Part shown: positions 38,915-49,000 of the stretch, one piece after another
How positions within the stretch are numbered: position 1 is the stretch's first letter
Layout of the letters: each line of letters starts with the position of its first letter
From: Pseudolabrys sp.
GTDB taxonomy: Bacteria; Pseudomonadota; Alphaproteobacteria; Rhizobiales; Xanthobacteraceae
Direction: 5' to 3'
Assembly: GCA_017849615.1 (NCBI GenBank)
Contig: JAFIGS010000003.1
Span: 186,001 to 250,000 of the forward strand
Length of the DNA: 64,000 bases
The notes under the pieces: generated by a model
What the model was told of the DNA's origin: nothing
Database searches by the model: none
The model's input: the letters and a program-made list of their open reading frames with translations, nothing else
Made by a program: the position numbers and the translations under genes

Positions 38915-40096
38915 ATGTTTGACTTCGACCGCATAATCGAGCGCCGTGGCACCCATTCGTCCAAATGGGACAACATGGCCAAGCTGTCCGGCATCACCGC
39001 GCCGGACGCCATCGCGATGTGGGTCGCCGACATGGATTTCGCGGCCCCGGCCGGCGTCACCGAAGCGCTGATGGCGGAGGTGAGCCGCGGCGTGCACGGC
39101 TATTATGCCGACACAGGAAGCTGGGCCGAAGCGCTCGCCGCCTGGCTCAAGCGCCGCCACAAGCTCACCATCGATCCGGCCTGGGTCACGCCGGTGCCGG
39201 GTATCGTCGCCGGGCTCGGCATGCTGATCCAGGCCGTCAGCGAACCGGGCGACGAGATCGTGCTGTTTCCGCCGGCCTATCACGCCTTCCGCAGGGTCAT
39301 CCTCGCCAACGATCGCCGCATTCTTGACGCCCAGCTCGTCAACCAGCAGGGCCGCTATGCCATGGACCTCGAGGCCCTGCGCAAGCAGCTCACGCCGCGC
39401 ACCAAAATCGTGTTCCTTTGCAGCCCGCACAATCCGGGCGGCACGGTGTGGTCGCCGGACGAGCTCAAGGCCCTCGCCCACTTCTGCGCCGAGCACGACC
39501 TGATCCTCGCCTCGGACGAGATCCACTGCGACCTCATCTTCAGCCACGCCACGCATACGCCGACGCTCAATGCCGCGCCGGAGATCGCCGACCGGATCGT
39601 GTCGTGCTTTGCCGCCACCAAGACCTTCAATCTCGCCGGCGCGCATATGGGCGCGCTGGTGACGTCGAACGCGGCGCTGCGCAAGAAGATCGAGGCGCGC
39701 GTCGCCGCCGCCAACCTCAATTCGCTCGCCAGCTTCGGCATGATCGCGACCGAAGCTGCCTGGCGCACCGGCGAAGCCTGGCTCGACGCTTTGCTGCCCT
39801 ATCTCGAAGCCAACCGCGACCTCCTGCACAGCCGCATCGAGAAGGCCGCGCCCGGGGCCCGCGCCATGAAGCTCGACTCGACTTATCTCTCCTGGATCGA
39901 CTTTGGCGGCACCGGCCTTTCCGCCGACGATGTCGCGGAGCGCGTCGCCAGGCGCGCGCGTATCTTCGCCTCGCCCGGCCCGCAATTCGGACCCGGCGGC
40001 GAAAGCTGGCTGCGCTTCAACTTCGCCACGCCGCGCCCGCTGCTCAATCAGGCCCTCGACCGCATCGACGAGGCCTTCGCCGATCTGCGCAAATGA
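38915..40096 (+). CDS. patB: PatB/MalY-type PLP enzyme (cystathionine beta-lyase-like aminotransferase)
   Basis: 393 residues from ATG 38915 (MFDFDRIIERRGTHSSKWD), the standard PatB N-terminus, with AGGGAG upstream. Fold type I PLP enzyme: Lys236 in FAATKTFNLAG forms the Schiff base, SPHNPGGTVW and SDEIHCDLIF bind cofactor. The W-VADMDF motif near residue 36 marks the MalY/PatB C-S lyase subfamily, which cleaves cystathionine or cysteine S-conjugates. The next gene starts 45 bp downstream. Confidence 0.9.
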   Translation: MFDFDRIIERRGTHSSKWDNMAKLSGITAPDAIAMWVADMDFAAPAGVTEALMAEVSRGVHGYYADTGSWAEALAAWLKRRHKLTIDPAWVTPVPGIVAGLGMLIQAVSEPGDEIVLFPPAYHAFRRVILANDRRILDAQLVNQQGRYAMDLEALRKQLTPRTKIVFLCSPHNPGGTVWSPDELKALAHFCAEHDLILASDEIHCDLIFSHATHTPTLNAAPEIADRIVSCFAATKTFNLAGAHMGALVTSNAALRKKIEARVAAANLNSLASFGMIATEAAWRTGEAWLDALLPYLEANRDLLHSRIEKAAPGARAMKLDSTYLSWIDFGGTGLSADDVAERVARRARIFASPGPQFGPGGESWLRFNFATPRPLLNQALDRIDEAFADLRK

Positions 40097-40141
40097 GTGC
40101 TATGATCAACCCGTATCGAGACTCTCCCTGACGTATCTCCC

Positions 40142-40912
40142 ATGAAGCGGCCCGTCGTCGGCGTCATCGGCAACATGTCCCTTGCGGAAAACCGCTTTCC
40201 GGCGCAGCGCGTCGGCGAGCGCAATCTGCGCGCGGTGCATGACGTGGCCGGCGCGCTGCCGCTGATGTTCGCCGGCGCGCCGGACATTACCGACGTTCAG
40301 GATCTGCTCGACGTCGTGGACGGTATCGTGCTCACCGGCGCGCGCGCCAATGTCCATCCGACCCGTTTCGGCGTCGAACCGCATCTGAGCTACGAGCCCT
40401 ATGACGAGCCGCGCGACGCGCTGGCGCTCGATCTGGTGAACGCCTGTGTCGCGCGCGGCGTGCCGTTGCTCGGCATCTGCCGCGGCTTCCAGGAAATGGC
40501 GGTGGCGTTCGGCTCGACGCTGCATCCGGAAATCCGCGAACTGCCCGGCCGCATCAATCACCGTATGCCGCGGCTCGATAATGGTGAAATCCATCCCGAT
40601 CAGGCGGTTATCTACGGCGACCGCCACGCCGTGCACCTCACATCGGGCGGCCTGTTCGCCGGCATTTTCGGCGCCGACACCATCCGCGTGAACTCGCTGC
40701 ACGGCCAGGGCATCCTCGAGCCCGGCAAGCGCATCGTGGTCGAAGGCCTCGCCGACGACGGCACCATCGAGGCGATCCATATCGACGGCGCGCAGGGCTT
40801 TGCCCTCGGCGTGCAGTGGCATGCCGAGTACGATCCGCAGACCAACCCGGTGAACCGCGCGCTGTTCGAAGCCTTCGGCGCCGCGGTGAAGGGCTACGCC
40901 GCGAAGGATTAG
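40142..40912 (+). CDS. Class I glutamine amidotransferase-like hydrolase (PuuD/gamma-glutamyl-GABA hydrolase type)
   Basis: 256 residues. The catalytic triad of peptidase C26 is visible: Cys113 in LLGICRGFQEMAVAFG, and His227/Glu229 in GVQWHAEY. The GIVLTGARANVHPTRFG loop and NSLHGQGI are shared with gamma-glutamyl-gamma-aminobutyrate hydrolases. It probably hydrolyses gamma-glutamyl amides in amine catabolism. Same strand as patB, 45 bp away; no other putrescine genes nearby, so the exact substrate is uncertain. Confidence 0.88.
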   Translation: MKRPVVGVIGNMSLAENRFPAQRVGERNLRAVHDVAGALPLMFAGAPDITDVQDLLDVVDGIVLTGARANVHPTRFGVEPHLSYEPYDEPRDALALDLVNACVARGVPLLGICRGFQEMAVAFGSTLHPEIRELPGRINHRMPRLDNGEIHPDQAVIYGDRHAVHLTSGGLFAGIFGADTIRVNSLHGQGILEPGKRIVVEGLADDGTIEAIHIDGAQGFALGVQWHAEYDPQTNPVNRALFEAFGAAVKGYAAKD

Positions 40913-40943
40913 CGCGCGATAGCCGCTGCAGCGATGCTCGATA

Positions 40944-42281
40944 TCACTTGCTGATGCGCGCCGATTGCGACGCCTTCTGGAACAGCGCGTTCATGGCCTC
41001 GGCGATGCCGTCGGTCGGGCTCACTTCGAAGTAGTAGCCCGGCGTCGCGCAAGACTGCATATTCTTGGCGACTTCGCTGTTCGGCGACGGGCCGTAAGGC
41101 CCCTTGTTGAACGGGTCGATCCACGTCGTGTACCAGCCGTTCGCCGGCAGAGCGAGATAGGTGGTGTAAAGCACCGCGATCTTGATGCCGCGGTTCTTGA
41201 GCGTGTCGCAGAACTTGGTGTTCAGCGGCGACATGCAGCGCGTGTACCTGATGCCCGTCACCGGATCCTGCCCCTGCACCGTCGTCTTGATGCAGGCGAC
41301 ATTGGCGGCGTCCTGTACGCCGTCGGACACGAAGAACACGAACTTCTGCGGCGAGCTCGACTTGCTGCCGTCGCCGGGCGTGCCGATCTCCAAATTCATG
41401 CTGGTGAAGATCTTGTCGAAGTTGGTCTGCGTGTCGCTCTGGTAGTTCTGGTAGGGAATGGTCATCAGATCGACCGCGTTCGCCTGCGTCTTGACCGCCA
41501 TGAGGTTGGACGACAGCGACGACACTTTCGTCAGGCCCATGGTCTCCGCCGCGGCGCCGAAGGTATAGACCGCGGCGCGAAACTGGTTGGGCACGACCTG
41601 GCTGGTGTTCGCCGTATCCATCAACTGCTGCGTGGCGCTGCGCACCACGTCGATGCGCATGGTGACGCCGAGACTCTTGGCGAGGCCGTAATAGTCGTTC
41701 GGCGCGGTGTCCATCTGATGGCAGGCGAAGGCGCATTTGTCGGGCGTGTTGTTGACCATGCGCGTCATGTCGGCCGGCGTCGCCGCCACGCCCATCGACG
41801 GCGTGTTGTCCAGCAACATGTAGAAGTCCATATAGACCGGCAGCGCGGAATTGGCGGTCGCCTTGCCGCCAATATCGATCTTGGCGATGCCGGCGACGTT
41901 GGCGAGGGTCGTATCGACGCTCGCGGTGTAGTTGACGATGGCGGCGCGTCCGCTCGTCGTATCGGTCACCGTCGCGGTCACCGTGCCGATCGTACCGCGC
42001 TTGAGCGTCGCGGCCTGGGTTTTGAAGAAGGTGATGGCCGACTGCTGCGCCTGCGTTTCCGTCATCGCCATGGCCTTGGTGTTGACGACCGAAAGCGCCG
42101 CGGCGTCGGCATAGGCATCGAGAGTCGCCTTGGTGCGGTTGGCCAGGCTGTAGTCGACCGCGGCGCCGACCGAGACGACGACCGGCACGCTGGTCAGGGC
42201 GAACAAGATCGTCATGTTGCCGCGGCGATCGGCGGCAAAGGCCCGCAGGCGATGAAAGAGTTGGGCGAGCATTCTGCTCAT
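40944..42281 (-). CDS. TadG-like pilus-assembly protein with von Willebrand A-like domain
   Basis: 445 residues from ATG 42279-42281 with AGGAAG 7 nt upstream. The N-terminus (FAADRRGNMTILFALTSVPVVVSVGAAVDYS) is a TadE/TadG-like pseudopilin helix with the RRGN motif; the following NRTKATLDAYADAAAL is also typical. From about residue 145 an integrin-like domain begins with FYMLLDNTPSMG (MIDAS, D-x-T/S-x-S type) and continues to FVFFVSDGVQD. Such proteins belong to Flp/Tad pilus loci, but no tad genes adjoin it, so this is an orphan copy. Confidence 0.87.
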   Translation of the reverse strand: MSRMLAQLFHRLRAFAADRRGNMTILFALTSVPVVVSVGAAVDYSLANRTKATLDAYADAAALSVVNTKAMAMTETQAQQSAITFFKTQAATLKRGTIGTVTATVTDTTSGRAAIVNYTASVDTTLANVAGIAKIDIGGKATANSALPVYMDFYMLLDNTPSMGVAATPADMTRMVNNTPDKCAFACHQMDTAPNDYYGLAKSLGVTMRIDVVRSATQQLMDTANTSQVVPNQFRAAVYTFGAAAETMGLTKVSSLSSNLMAVKTQANAVDLMTIPYQNYQSDTQTNFDKIFTSMNLEIGTPGDGSKSSSPQKFVFFVSDGVQDAANVACIKTTVQGQDPVTGIRYTRCMSPLNTKFCDTLKNRGIKIAVLYTTYLALPANGWYTTWIDPFNKGPYGPSPNSEVAKNMQSCATPGYYFEVSPTDGIAEAMNALFQKASQSARISK

Positions 42282-42514
42282 GGCGGTCTTCCTGTTGACC
42301 ACCACCCTCACCGCTCGACGTTAATGCACATTTTATGGATTCGAATAAGCCGCCCTGTTCCACATCCTTGGTTGACGGGCCGTTAGCCGGATCGCGGAAA
42401 AGGCGGTCCGCCGCCCCGGGGAACCGGTTTTTTGGTGTGGTTTGGGGGCCGCTCCCGACCACCGGGGCCGGTTTGACCCTTACCCTCGGCCGCAAACCGC
42501 CCTATATTGGTGAG

Positions 42515-42838
42515 TGCCGGGGCAACCCGGTCTATGGCGATAAACGGACGTCACAATAAACCTTTCGGACCCGGGGGCAGTACCCGGCGCCTCCACCCAA
42601 GCCCGGCGAGCCCGGGTTTCGGCGGGGGCGAACTAGGATCGACGAGGGCGTAAAAGGCGATCTTTCGCTCGGCATGGTTCCGCCGATATCGGGCCAATTC
42701 CATAGTTGCCAACGACAACTATGCTCCGGTTGCTCAGGCCGCCTAAGCGGTCCTGAAAAACCAAGCCTGCAAGTCCTAACGGGATAAGCTCCGTTAGGCG
42801 GGGTCCGGAGGCACCTGGCAACAGAAGCCTCCACTCAA
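42515..42838 (+). ncRNA. ssrA: Two-piece (circularly permuted) tmRNA
   Basis: The tag reading frame GCC AAC GAC ... GCC TAA (42708-42746) encodes ANDNYAPVAQAA, the alphaproteobacterial proteolysis tag. The order is permuted: the T-arm CCGGG-GGCAGTA-CCCGG (42571-42587) and the 3' acceptor strand CGCCTCC (42588-42594) precede the 5' acceptor strand GGGGGCG (42624-42630), which pairs with it over 7 bp including one G-U. After the acceptor comes ACC without the final A, so CCA completion is probably enzymatic. The spacer 42598-42623 is removed in maturation. A TATATT at 42503-42508 may be the -10 box. Outer ends are approximate. Confidence 0.93.
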
Positions 42839-42971
42839 TTCCTTGCCGCGCCGGGCGCGGTCTCCGCCAAATTCGACAATCGGGCCAGAGTGATACCGCG
42901 GCGCTCCCTTGCCGGGCGCTTATGCGCTAACATCGGCGCGACTCTTTTGTTGCCTTCGTCCCGGGATCTTC

Positions 42972-43568
42972 ATGGCCGACCACATTCGCTACGACCTCCT
43001 CACTCAACAGGCCTTGCGCGGGGTCGTCCGCGCCGTGCTGACGGACACCGCCAAAAAAGGCCTGCCGGGCGACCACCATTTCTACATCTCGTTCGAAACC
43101 CGGGCCGAGGGCGTGCGCCTGTCGGAGCGGCTGCGCGCGCAATACCCGGAGGACATGACCATCATCCTCCAGCACCAGTTCTGGGACCTGACGGTCACCG
43201 ACGCCGGCTTCGAGGTCGGCATGTCGTTCGGCGGCATTCCGGAGAAGCTGTACATTCCCTTCGCCGCCGTGACCGGCTTCTTCGATCCGTCGGTGCAGTT
43301 CGGCCTGCAGTTCGAGGAGGTCTCGGACGATCAGGCGGCGGCGGGCAAACCTGCGAAAGAAACGGTCAAGGACAATGCGGCCAAAACCGCGGCCGGCAAG
43401 CTCACCGCCGTCAAGGACGAGCCGGCAGCGCCGAAGCTGACCGTGCCGTCTCTGCCGGCAGCTACGGCGGCTACGGCGGCTACGGCTTCCGAGCCTGACG
43501 AGCCCGGCCCCGACAAGCCGTCGGGCGGCGGCGAAGTGGTGCGCCTCGACCGTTTCCGCAAGAAATAG
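42972..43568 (+). CDS. sspB: SspB, ClpXP adaptor for ssrA-tagged proteins
   Basis: 198 residues from ATG 42972 (MADHIRYDLLTQQALRGVV), the standard alphaproteobacterial N-terminus. Residues 1-115 form the tag-binding SspB fold (HHFYISFETRAEGVRLSERL, IILQHQFWDLTV, IPFAAVTGFFDPSVQFGLQF). Residues 120-185 are a low-complexity Ala/Lys/Pro linker, ending in the ClpX-docking motif VVRLDRFRKK at the extreme C-terminus. It delivers tmRNA-tagged proteins to ClpXP and is encoded about 130 bp downstream of ssrA on the same strand. No strong Shine-Dalgarno was seen. Confidence 0.94.
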   Translation: MADHIRYDLLTQQALRGVVRAVLTDTAKKGLPGDHHFYISFETRAEGVRLSERLRAQYPEDMTIILQHQFWDLTVTDAGFEVGMSFGGIPEKLYIPFAAVTGFFDPSVQFGLQFEEVSDDQAAAGKPAKETVKDNAAKTAAGKLTAVKDEPAAPKLTVPSLPAATAATAATASEPDEPGPDKPSGGGEVVRLDRFRKK

Positions 43569-43636
43569 GCGCGGGCGCCGAACTTTACGGCCGCGCCAGG
43601 GCTTGCCCCGGTATCGATCCGCCTTAGGTGTCCCGC

Positions 43637-45055
43637 ATGGCCAAACCATTTGATTCCGCCAAGACCACGCGCAGCGAAAGCGACTCGTTCGGCGCGCTCG
43701 ACATTCCTTCGGACAAACTGTGGGGCGCGCAGACCGAACGCTCGCTGCGCAATTTCCGCATCGGCAACGAGCGGATGCCGATCGAGATCATCCATGCGCT
43801 CGGGCTGGTGAAGCGCGCCGCGGCGGAGGTCAATCGCGACCTCGGCCTCATCGACGCGAAATACGCAGACGCAATTGCCAAGGCCGGGCAGGACATCGCC
43901 GACGGCAAGCTCGACGAGCATTTCCCGCTGGTGACCTGGCAGACCGGCTCCGGCACCCAGACCAACATGAACGTCAATGAGGTGATCTCCAATATCGCCA
44001 ATGTGGCGCTCGGCGGCAGCCTCGGATCCAAAAAGCCGGTTCACCCCAACGACCACGTGAACATGGGGCAGTCGTCGAACGACAGCTTCCCCACGGCGAT
44101 GCACATCGCCGCGGCGCTGCGGATCGAGCATCACCTCAAGCCCGCGCTGACGCTGATGCAGCAGGCGCTCGAGGCCAAGGCGAAGGAATTCGCCGGCATC
44201 GTCAAGATCGGCCGCACCCACACGATGGATGCGACGCCGATCACGCTGGGCCAGGAATTCTCCGGCTACGCCGCGCAGGTGAAGTCGGCGGTGGCGCGGC
44301 TCAAGGAAGCGCAGCGCGATCTGATGCCGCTGGCGCAGGGCGGCACCGCCGTCGGCACGGGTCTCAATGCCCATCCGGAATTCGCCGAACGCTTCGCCCG
44401 GCGCATTGCCGAACAAACCGGCCTGCCCTTCGTCTCGGCCGACAACAAGTTCGAGCACATGGCCGCCCACGACGCCTATGTGTTCGTCCACGGCGCCATC
44501 AATGCCGCCGCCACCGCGCTGTTCAAGATCGCCAACGATATCAGGCTGCTCGGCTCGGGCCCGCGATCGGGCATCGGCGAACTGAACCTGCCGAGCAACG
44601 AAGCCGGATCGTCGATCATGCCGGGCAAGGTCAATCCGACCCAGTCGGAAGCTTTGACCATGGTCTGCTGCCAGGTCTTCGGCAATCAGACAACCATCAC
44701 GGTGGCCGGGAGCCAGGGCCACTTCGAGCTCAATGTCTATAATCCGGTGATGGCCTCGGCGATGCTGGAGTCGATCAGGCTGCTGGGCGACGCGGCCAAT
44801 TCCTTCACCGCCAACTGCATCCTCGGCATCACGCCGAATGTCGAGCGCATCACCGAGCTGATGCAGCGCTCGCTGATGCTGGTGACGGCGCTGGCGCCGC
44901 ACATCGGCTACGACAAGGCTACGCAGGTTGCCAAGGCCGCCCATGCCAAGGGCACGACGCTGCGGGAAGAAGCCGTCGGCCTCGGCTTCGTGTCCGGCGA
45001 CGAATTCGACCAGATCGTCCAGCCGGAGAAGATGACGCGGCCCGGCCTGGAATAA
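43637..45055 (+). CDS. fumC: Fumarate hydratase, class II
   Basis: 472 residues from ATG 43637, which has TTAGGTG upstream (a GTG three codons earlier is possible). It interconverts fumarate and malate in the TCA cycle. Conserved segments: [58 protein letters not shown] with the catalytic His, and the fumarase/lyase signature [15 protein letters not shown]. Length and composition are normal. Monocistronic. Confidence 0.97.
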   Translation: MAKPFDSAKTTRSESDSFGALDIPSDKLWGAQTERSLRNFRIGNERMPIEIIHALGLVKRAAAEVNRDLGLIDAKYADAIAKAGQDIADGKLDEHFPLVTWQTGSGTQTNMNVNEVISNIANVALGGSLGSKKPVHPNDHVNMGQSSNDSFPTAMHIAAALRIEHHLKPALTLMQQALEAKAKEFAGIVKIGRTHTMDATPITLGQEFSGYAAQVKSAVARLKEAQRDLMPLAQGGTAVGTGLNAHPEFAERFARRIAEQTGLPFVSADNKFEHMAAHDAYVFVHGAINAAATALFKIANDIRLLGSGPRSGIGELNLPSNEAGSSIMPGKVNPTQSEALTMVCCQVFGNQTTITVAGSQGHFELNVYNPVMASAMLESIRLLGDAANSFTANCILGITPNVERITELMQRSLMLVTALAPHIGYDKATQVAKAAHAKGTTLREEAVGLGFVSGDEFDQIVQPEKMTRPGLE

Positions 45056-45529
45056 ACAGCACTGTCGGACGCGCCCAAATAAGCTCGAGCCTTCAGAGGC
45101 AGAACAACTGTGTTCCCGCACCCTCGTGCGCGCGCCACATATTGCTCAAGGCTATATTCGCAACCATGAATTTGTTGCTCTTGTCATTCATGCATATCCG
45201 GATACTATTCTACTGGCAATTCGTGTTCTACTATTGTCGAGTTGGTGGTCGCTCGCCACCAATTCGATCTCTATATTTGCCACAAACCAAGTCATCTCTA
45301 ATTTAGCGAAGTTATATTTCAACGCTTCCGCGTAAATTTACATTTATACTGCCTACAGGCAAGTTTTACGTCATGTAATTGTCGATGAATTGTTGATTTC
45401 AACTAACCGTGTATTGAAATTTCGCCACAGTCTTTCCCAAAGTAGCCGGGAGCAAACCTTCCACGACTCGGCAACTGGTGAGAGGTTTCGGACTACGAAA
45501 ATACTGCGGAGCATCGGCCGGACGACTGA
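45056..45529. other. AT-rich intergenic stretch without a convincing gene
   Basis: The 474 bp between fumC and the DUF4169 gene are markedly AT-richer than both flanks, especially 45140-45420. One hairpin is present, TTGGTGG / CCACCAA (45242-45248, 45256-45262). A 69-codon frame beginning with GTG at 45126 has no ribosome-binding site and no recognisable features, so it is not called. The stretch may hold the promoter for the downstream pair, or be a remnant of transferred DNA. Confidence 0.6.
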
Positions 45530-45718
45530 ATGACGGACATCACAAACCTTCGGATCGCACGCAAACGTGCCAGGCGCCAACGCGATGAGCAGCAGGCTCA
45601 GGACAACCGCCTGGCGCATGGCCGTCCGAAACAGGAGCGCAGCCTCGATGCCGCGCGCCGCGAACAAGAAAATCGCCATCTCGACGGGCACAAGATCACC
45701 ACGGGAGAACGTCAATGA
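45530..45718 (+). CDS. DUF4169 family small basic protein
   Basis: 62 residues, MTDITNLRIARKRARRQRDE..., highly charged and probably helical, with the conserved RRLDGHKI-like ending (ENRHLDGHKITTGER). This small family is widespread in Rhizobiales next to an RHH protein. Its TGA overlaps the ATG of the following gene (ATGA), a strong sign that both are real and co-translated. Function unknown; nucleic-acid association is suggested only by the charge pattern. Confidence 0.8.
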   Translation: MTDITNLRIARKRARRQRDEQQAQDNRLAHGRPKQERSLDAARREQENRHLDGHKITTGERQ

Positions 45719-46002
45719 GCTCTCCAGTCGTCAAGCGATCGATCGTCATCGCCGGCCACAAGACCAGCGTCAGCCTGGAAGACGCGTTCTGGCAGGGACT
45801 GAAGGAAATCGCCGTGCTGCGCCAGATGACGCTGTCGGACCTGGTCGCGTCGATCGACACCGGCCGCCATCACGGCAATCTGTCGTCAGCGATTCGGCTT
45901 TTCGTGCTCGATTATTATCGGGCGCAAGGCAGCGACCCGCGCAAGGCGGCCGACCCGTTGCATGAGGACGCCACGCCGCAAAGCGTCAGTTTTGCGGGCT
46001 GA
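45715..46002 (+). CDS. Ribbon-helix-helix domain protein
   Basis: 95 residues. VVKRSIVIAGHKTSVSLEDAFWQGLKEIA matches the ribbon strand and first helix of the RHH_4-type domain, followed by the second helix TLSDLVASIDTGR. GGGAGA lies just upstream of the ATG. It should bind DNA as a dimer; targets are unknown. Co-translated with the DUF4169 gene; its last 17 bp overlap the 3' end of the asmA-like gene on the other strand. Confidence 0.87.
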   Translation: MSSPVVKRSIVIAGHKTSVSLEDAFWQGLKEIAVLRQMTLSDLVASIDTGRHHGNLSSAIRLFVLDYYRAQGSDPRKAADPLHEDATPQSVSFAG

Positions 46003-49000
46003 CCGCCGGCGCGTTGGGACGGGCGACACCGGCCGGTCGCGGCGCGGATCTGATATCGAGTGGCGCTGGCAATGCCGGCGCCATTTGCTTTTCCGGAGCG
46101 GGCCGCGGCGGGGCTGACGGCACAGAGTTCGTGGACGTCTCTTCCGCGGCCGCAACCGGCGGCCGCGCCGGTTGCGGTGGCAAAGCCATCGGTTTGGGCT
46201 GCGCGGCCTCGAGCGCTTTCAGCCGCTGCGCCTGGTGCTCGACGGAGCGCAATGTCAGCCAGCCCGTCAGCGCCGAGACATCAACACCGCGCGTCGTCTC
46301 GGCAATGGGCCCGCGTATCGCAACGAAGATATTCGGACGCGCGCCGGCCGTTTTTTCAGCGCCGGACAGCACGATCCTCGCATCGACCGTGCCGTCGCTG
46401 AAATCAACCTCGCCGGTGACACCGAGATCGGCATCGCGGCTGTCCACGGCCGCCTTGGTCAGCCGGAGCTGCCCGGCATTCACCGTATAGACCAGCTCCG
46501 CGCGCGACACCGCGAGTTGGCCGCTGTCGAGAGCGCCTTCGACAATGCCGGCGATGCGTCTGGCATCGATGACGACGCCCTGATCGACGGCGCGGGTGAC
46601 AGTGTCGAAACTTTGCGGGTTGAGCCCCGCCAGTTGACCGCCGGTCAAAGTCGCGGTGCCGCCGCCCTGCAGCGAGCCGATCAGCGCGATCGGGCTCATC
46701 CCCGAGCCACTGACATCGACCGTCAGATCGAGTTTGCCGGTAACAGGCGGACGCGCACCTGCCGGCAGCAAGGTCGTCGCCTCGGCACCCTTCACCGACA
46801 GCGCCGCCTTGGCGCCGAGACCAAGATCGCCGTCGCGCCAGTTCATCGAGCCGCCGAGCGCGCCGCCGCCGATGTCGCCGCTCATATCGTCGATGGTCAA
46901 TTCGCGGTCGGCAAAGCGCAACATGGCGCGGAATTCCCGGACCGCGATCTGCCGCGTTACATCGAGCCGCCGCGCCTTGAATGTCACGACGCCGGCGCGG
47001 CTGCCGAACACTCCATCGCCGAACGGCTCGCTCGACCACACCCACTGCTTGCCCGTCGCGGCCGCCGACGGCATGCCGATGGCCGCCGCGAGCAGAGCGC
47101 CGGCATCGGCGGTGTCGGCTTCGATGTCGCCCGAAACCTGACGCGGCGCGCTGAAACCGACAACGAGCCGGCCGCGCACGCGGCTGCCGCCGACGCTGGC
47201 GTTGATGTCGGTCATCGACACCTCCGCGCCCTTCACCGCCAGCCGCCCGTCGAAAGTCACCGGCAAGACGCTGTCGTCACGGGCCGGGCCGCGCAAAGGC
47301 GCCACATTGGCGCGCGCGATCGTCGCCTTGAGCGAGGCCAAAGGCGTTGCAGCGAAAGGCTGCGCCGTGCCCGTCGCCCGCGCTTCGAGACCCTTGGCGA
47401 GAAGCCGCGCATCGGTGCGCAGATCGCCGCCGGCCGGGCCGTTCAGCGCGACTGTCAGCGACGCGGGTCCAGGCTCGATGGCGATGGAGCGACCAAGGCC
47501 CAGCACCGTGAGAAGCGTGCGACCGTCTTCGGAATCGAGCTTGCCGTCGATCTTGATGTCGCCGCGGCTGAGCACATCGGCGCTGGCATTGCCGTGCCCA
47601 TTGAGCGCGACGCGCAGACGGCCAAGACGCCCGCCGACGGCGACGCGCGCGACGGCGGACGGCGCGGTGCCGTCGATGGTCAGCCGCGCCTGCAGAATGG
47701 CCGGCGAGATCATCGGCACGTTGTCGCTCAGCATGGCGACCGTGCCCGGCGCAAAACGCTGCAGCACCGCCAGCACCGGCTCCATCTCCGGCGCGTTGAG
47801 ATCGACATTGATGCTGCCGAGCGGCGTGGCGCCGCTGGTGTCGATGCGGCCGCTCGCCGAGAACGCGGCGCCGCCGAGATCGGCGACGGCGAGCTTGTCG
47901 ATCTGCAGGCCGCTGCCGTCCACCTTGAGGCGCGCGCTGGTATCGCGGGCGGTGAAGCCGCCGACGCTGGCGCGCCCGATATCGACGGCGATGGTCATGT
48001 CGCGCGGCCGCTCCAGCGACGAGCCCGACATCAACGCCATGCCGAAGCCGAGCGTGGCGTCGAGATCGAGATCGGGGGCGTTGAGCGCGGCATCGAGCCG
48101 GGCCTGCGAGCGCCCGGCGGCGAACACATAGGCGAAGCGGCCGGACACGACCTTCCGGTCGAATTCGGCTTTCAGATTATCGATGGCGATCTTCTCGCTG
48201 CCGAGCGTGACGTCGCCGCGTATGCTGATCGGGCTGACGTCGATCGGCGCCACCGGCTTGACCTTGTCGGCCTGGCCTTCGAGCCAGGCGGCGAGCATCT
48301 TCGGATCGTTGGCGTCGATTTCGGCCGGACCGTTGAAGGCGACGCCGCCATTGGCCACGGCGAGATGGCCGGACAGCCGGACCCGTGAATAGCCGGGGGC
48401 GCGAAATTCGAAGCGGTCGAGATTCCAGCCCCGCGCATCGCTGACGATGTCGCCGCGCAGATTCTGCACCGCGCTGCCGCCGAGCGTCACCTGGTCGATG
48501 CCGATGCCGATCGACATGGGAAACGCGGGCGCGAAAGCGCCGCCGCCGAGCGCGATCAATTCGCGGATCGCCGCCGCCGGCGGCGGACGCGCGCCGCCTT
48601 CGCTGACCAGCACGCGGTCGAGATCGACCTGCCGGCCCGACAGCACGCCGTCGAAGCGCGGCTCCTTGCCGAACTTGAAATCGGCGACGCCGGTGAGCTT
48701 CACCCCCTGCTCGTCCGAGCCGTAGAGATATTCGACCTGCTCCATCAACGCCGATTGGCCCGTGGCTTTCAGCTTTGCGGTGACGCGCCAGGGCTGCGTC
48801 AGACGGCCGTCGCCCTTCTGCGCGATACCCACGGCCTTCGCGAGCCTGAGCGCGCCTTCGAACTGCGGCGCGTCCTTCAGCGACAAGACGCCATCGGTTT
48901 CGATGCTGAGGGGACGATTGACCGGATCGACATTGATTTTGAGCTTGAGCGTGTCGTCCTCGCCATAGCGGCCGGTCGAGAGCCGGAACGGATACAGCTC

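Noticed and set aside
42474-42508. TTGACC plus TATATT as the ssrA promoter
   Set aside because: The spacing of about 23 bp is too long for a housekeeping promoter; only the TATATT is kept as a tentative -10 box.
45126-45335. 69-codon frame starting with GTG in the AT-rich gap
   Set aside because: No ribosome-binding site, no family features, and it lies in AT-rich DNA where the reading frame could be open by chance.
46172-48388. 738-codon open frame opposite the asmA-like gene
   Set aside because: Shadow frame with an Arg-rich composition and no family features; the minus-strand AsmA protein explains the region.
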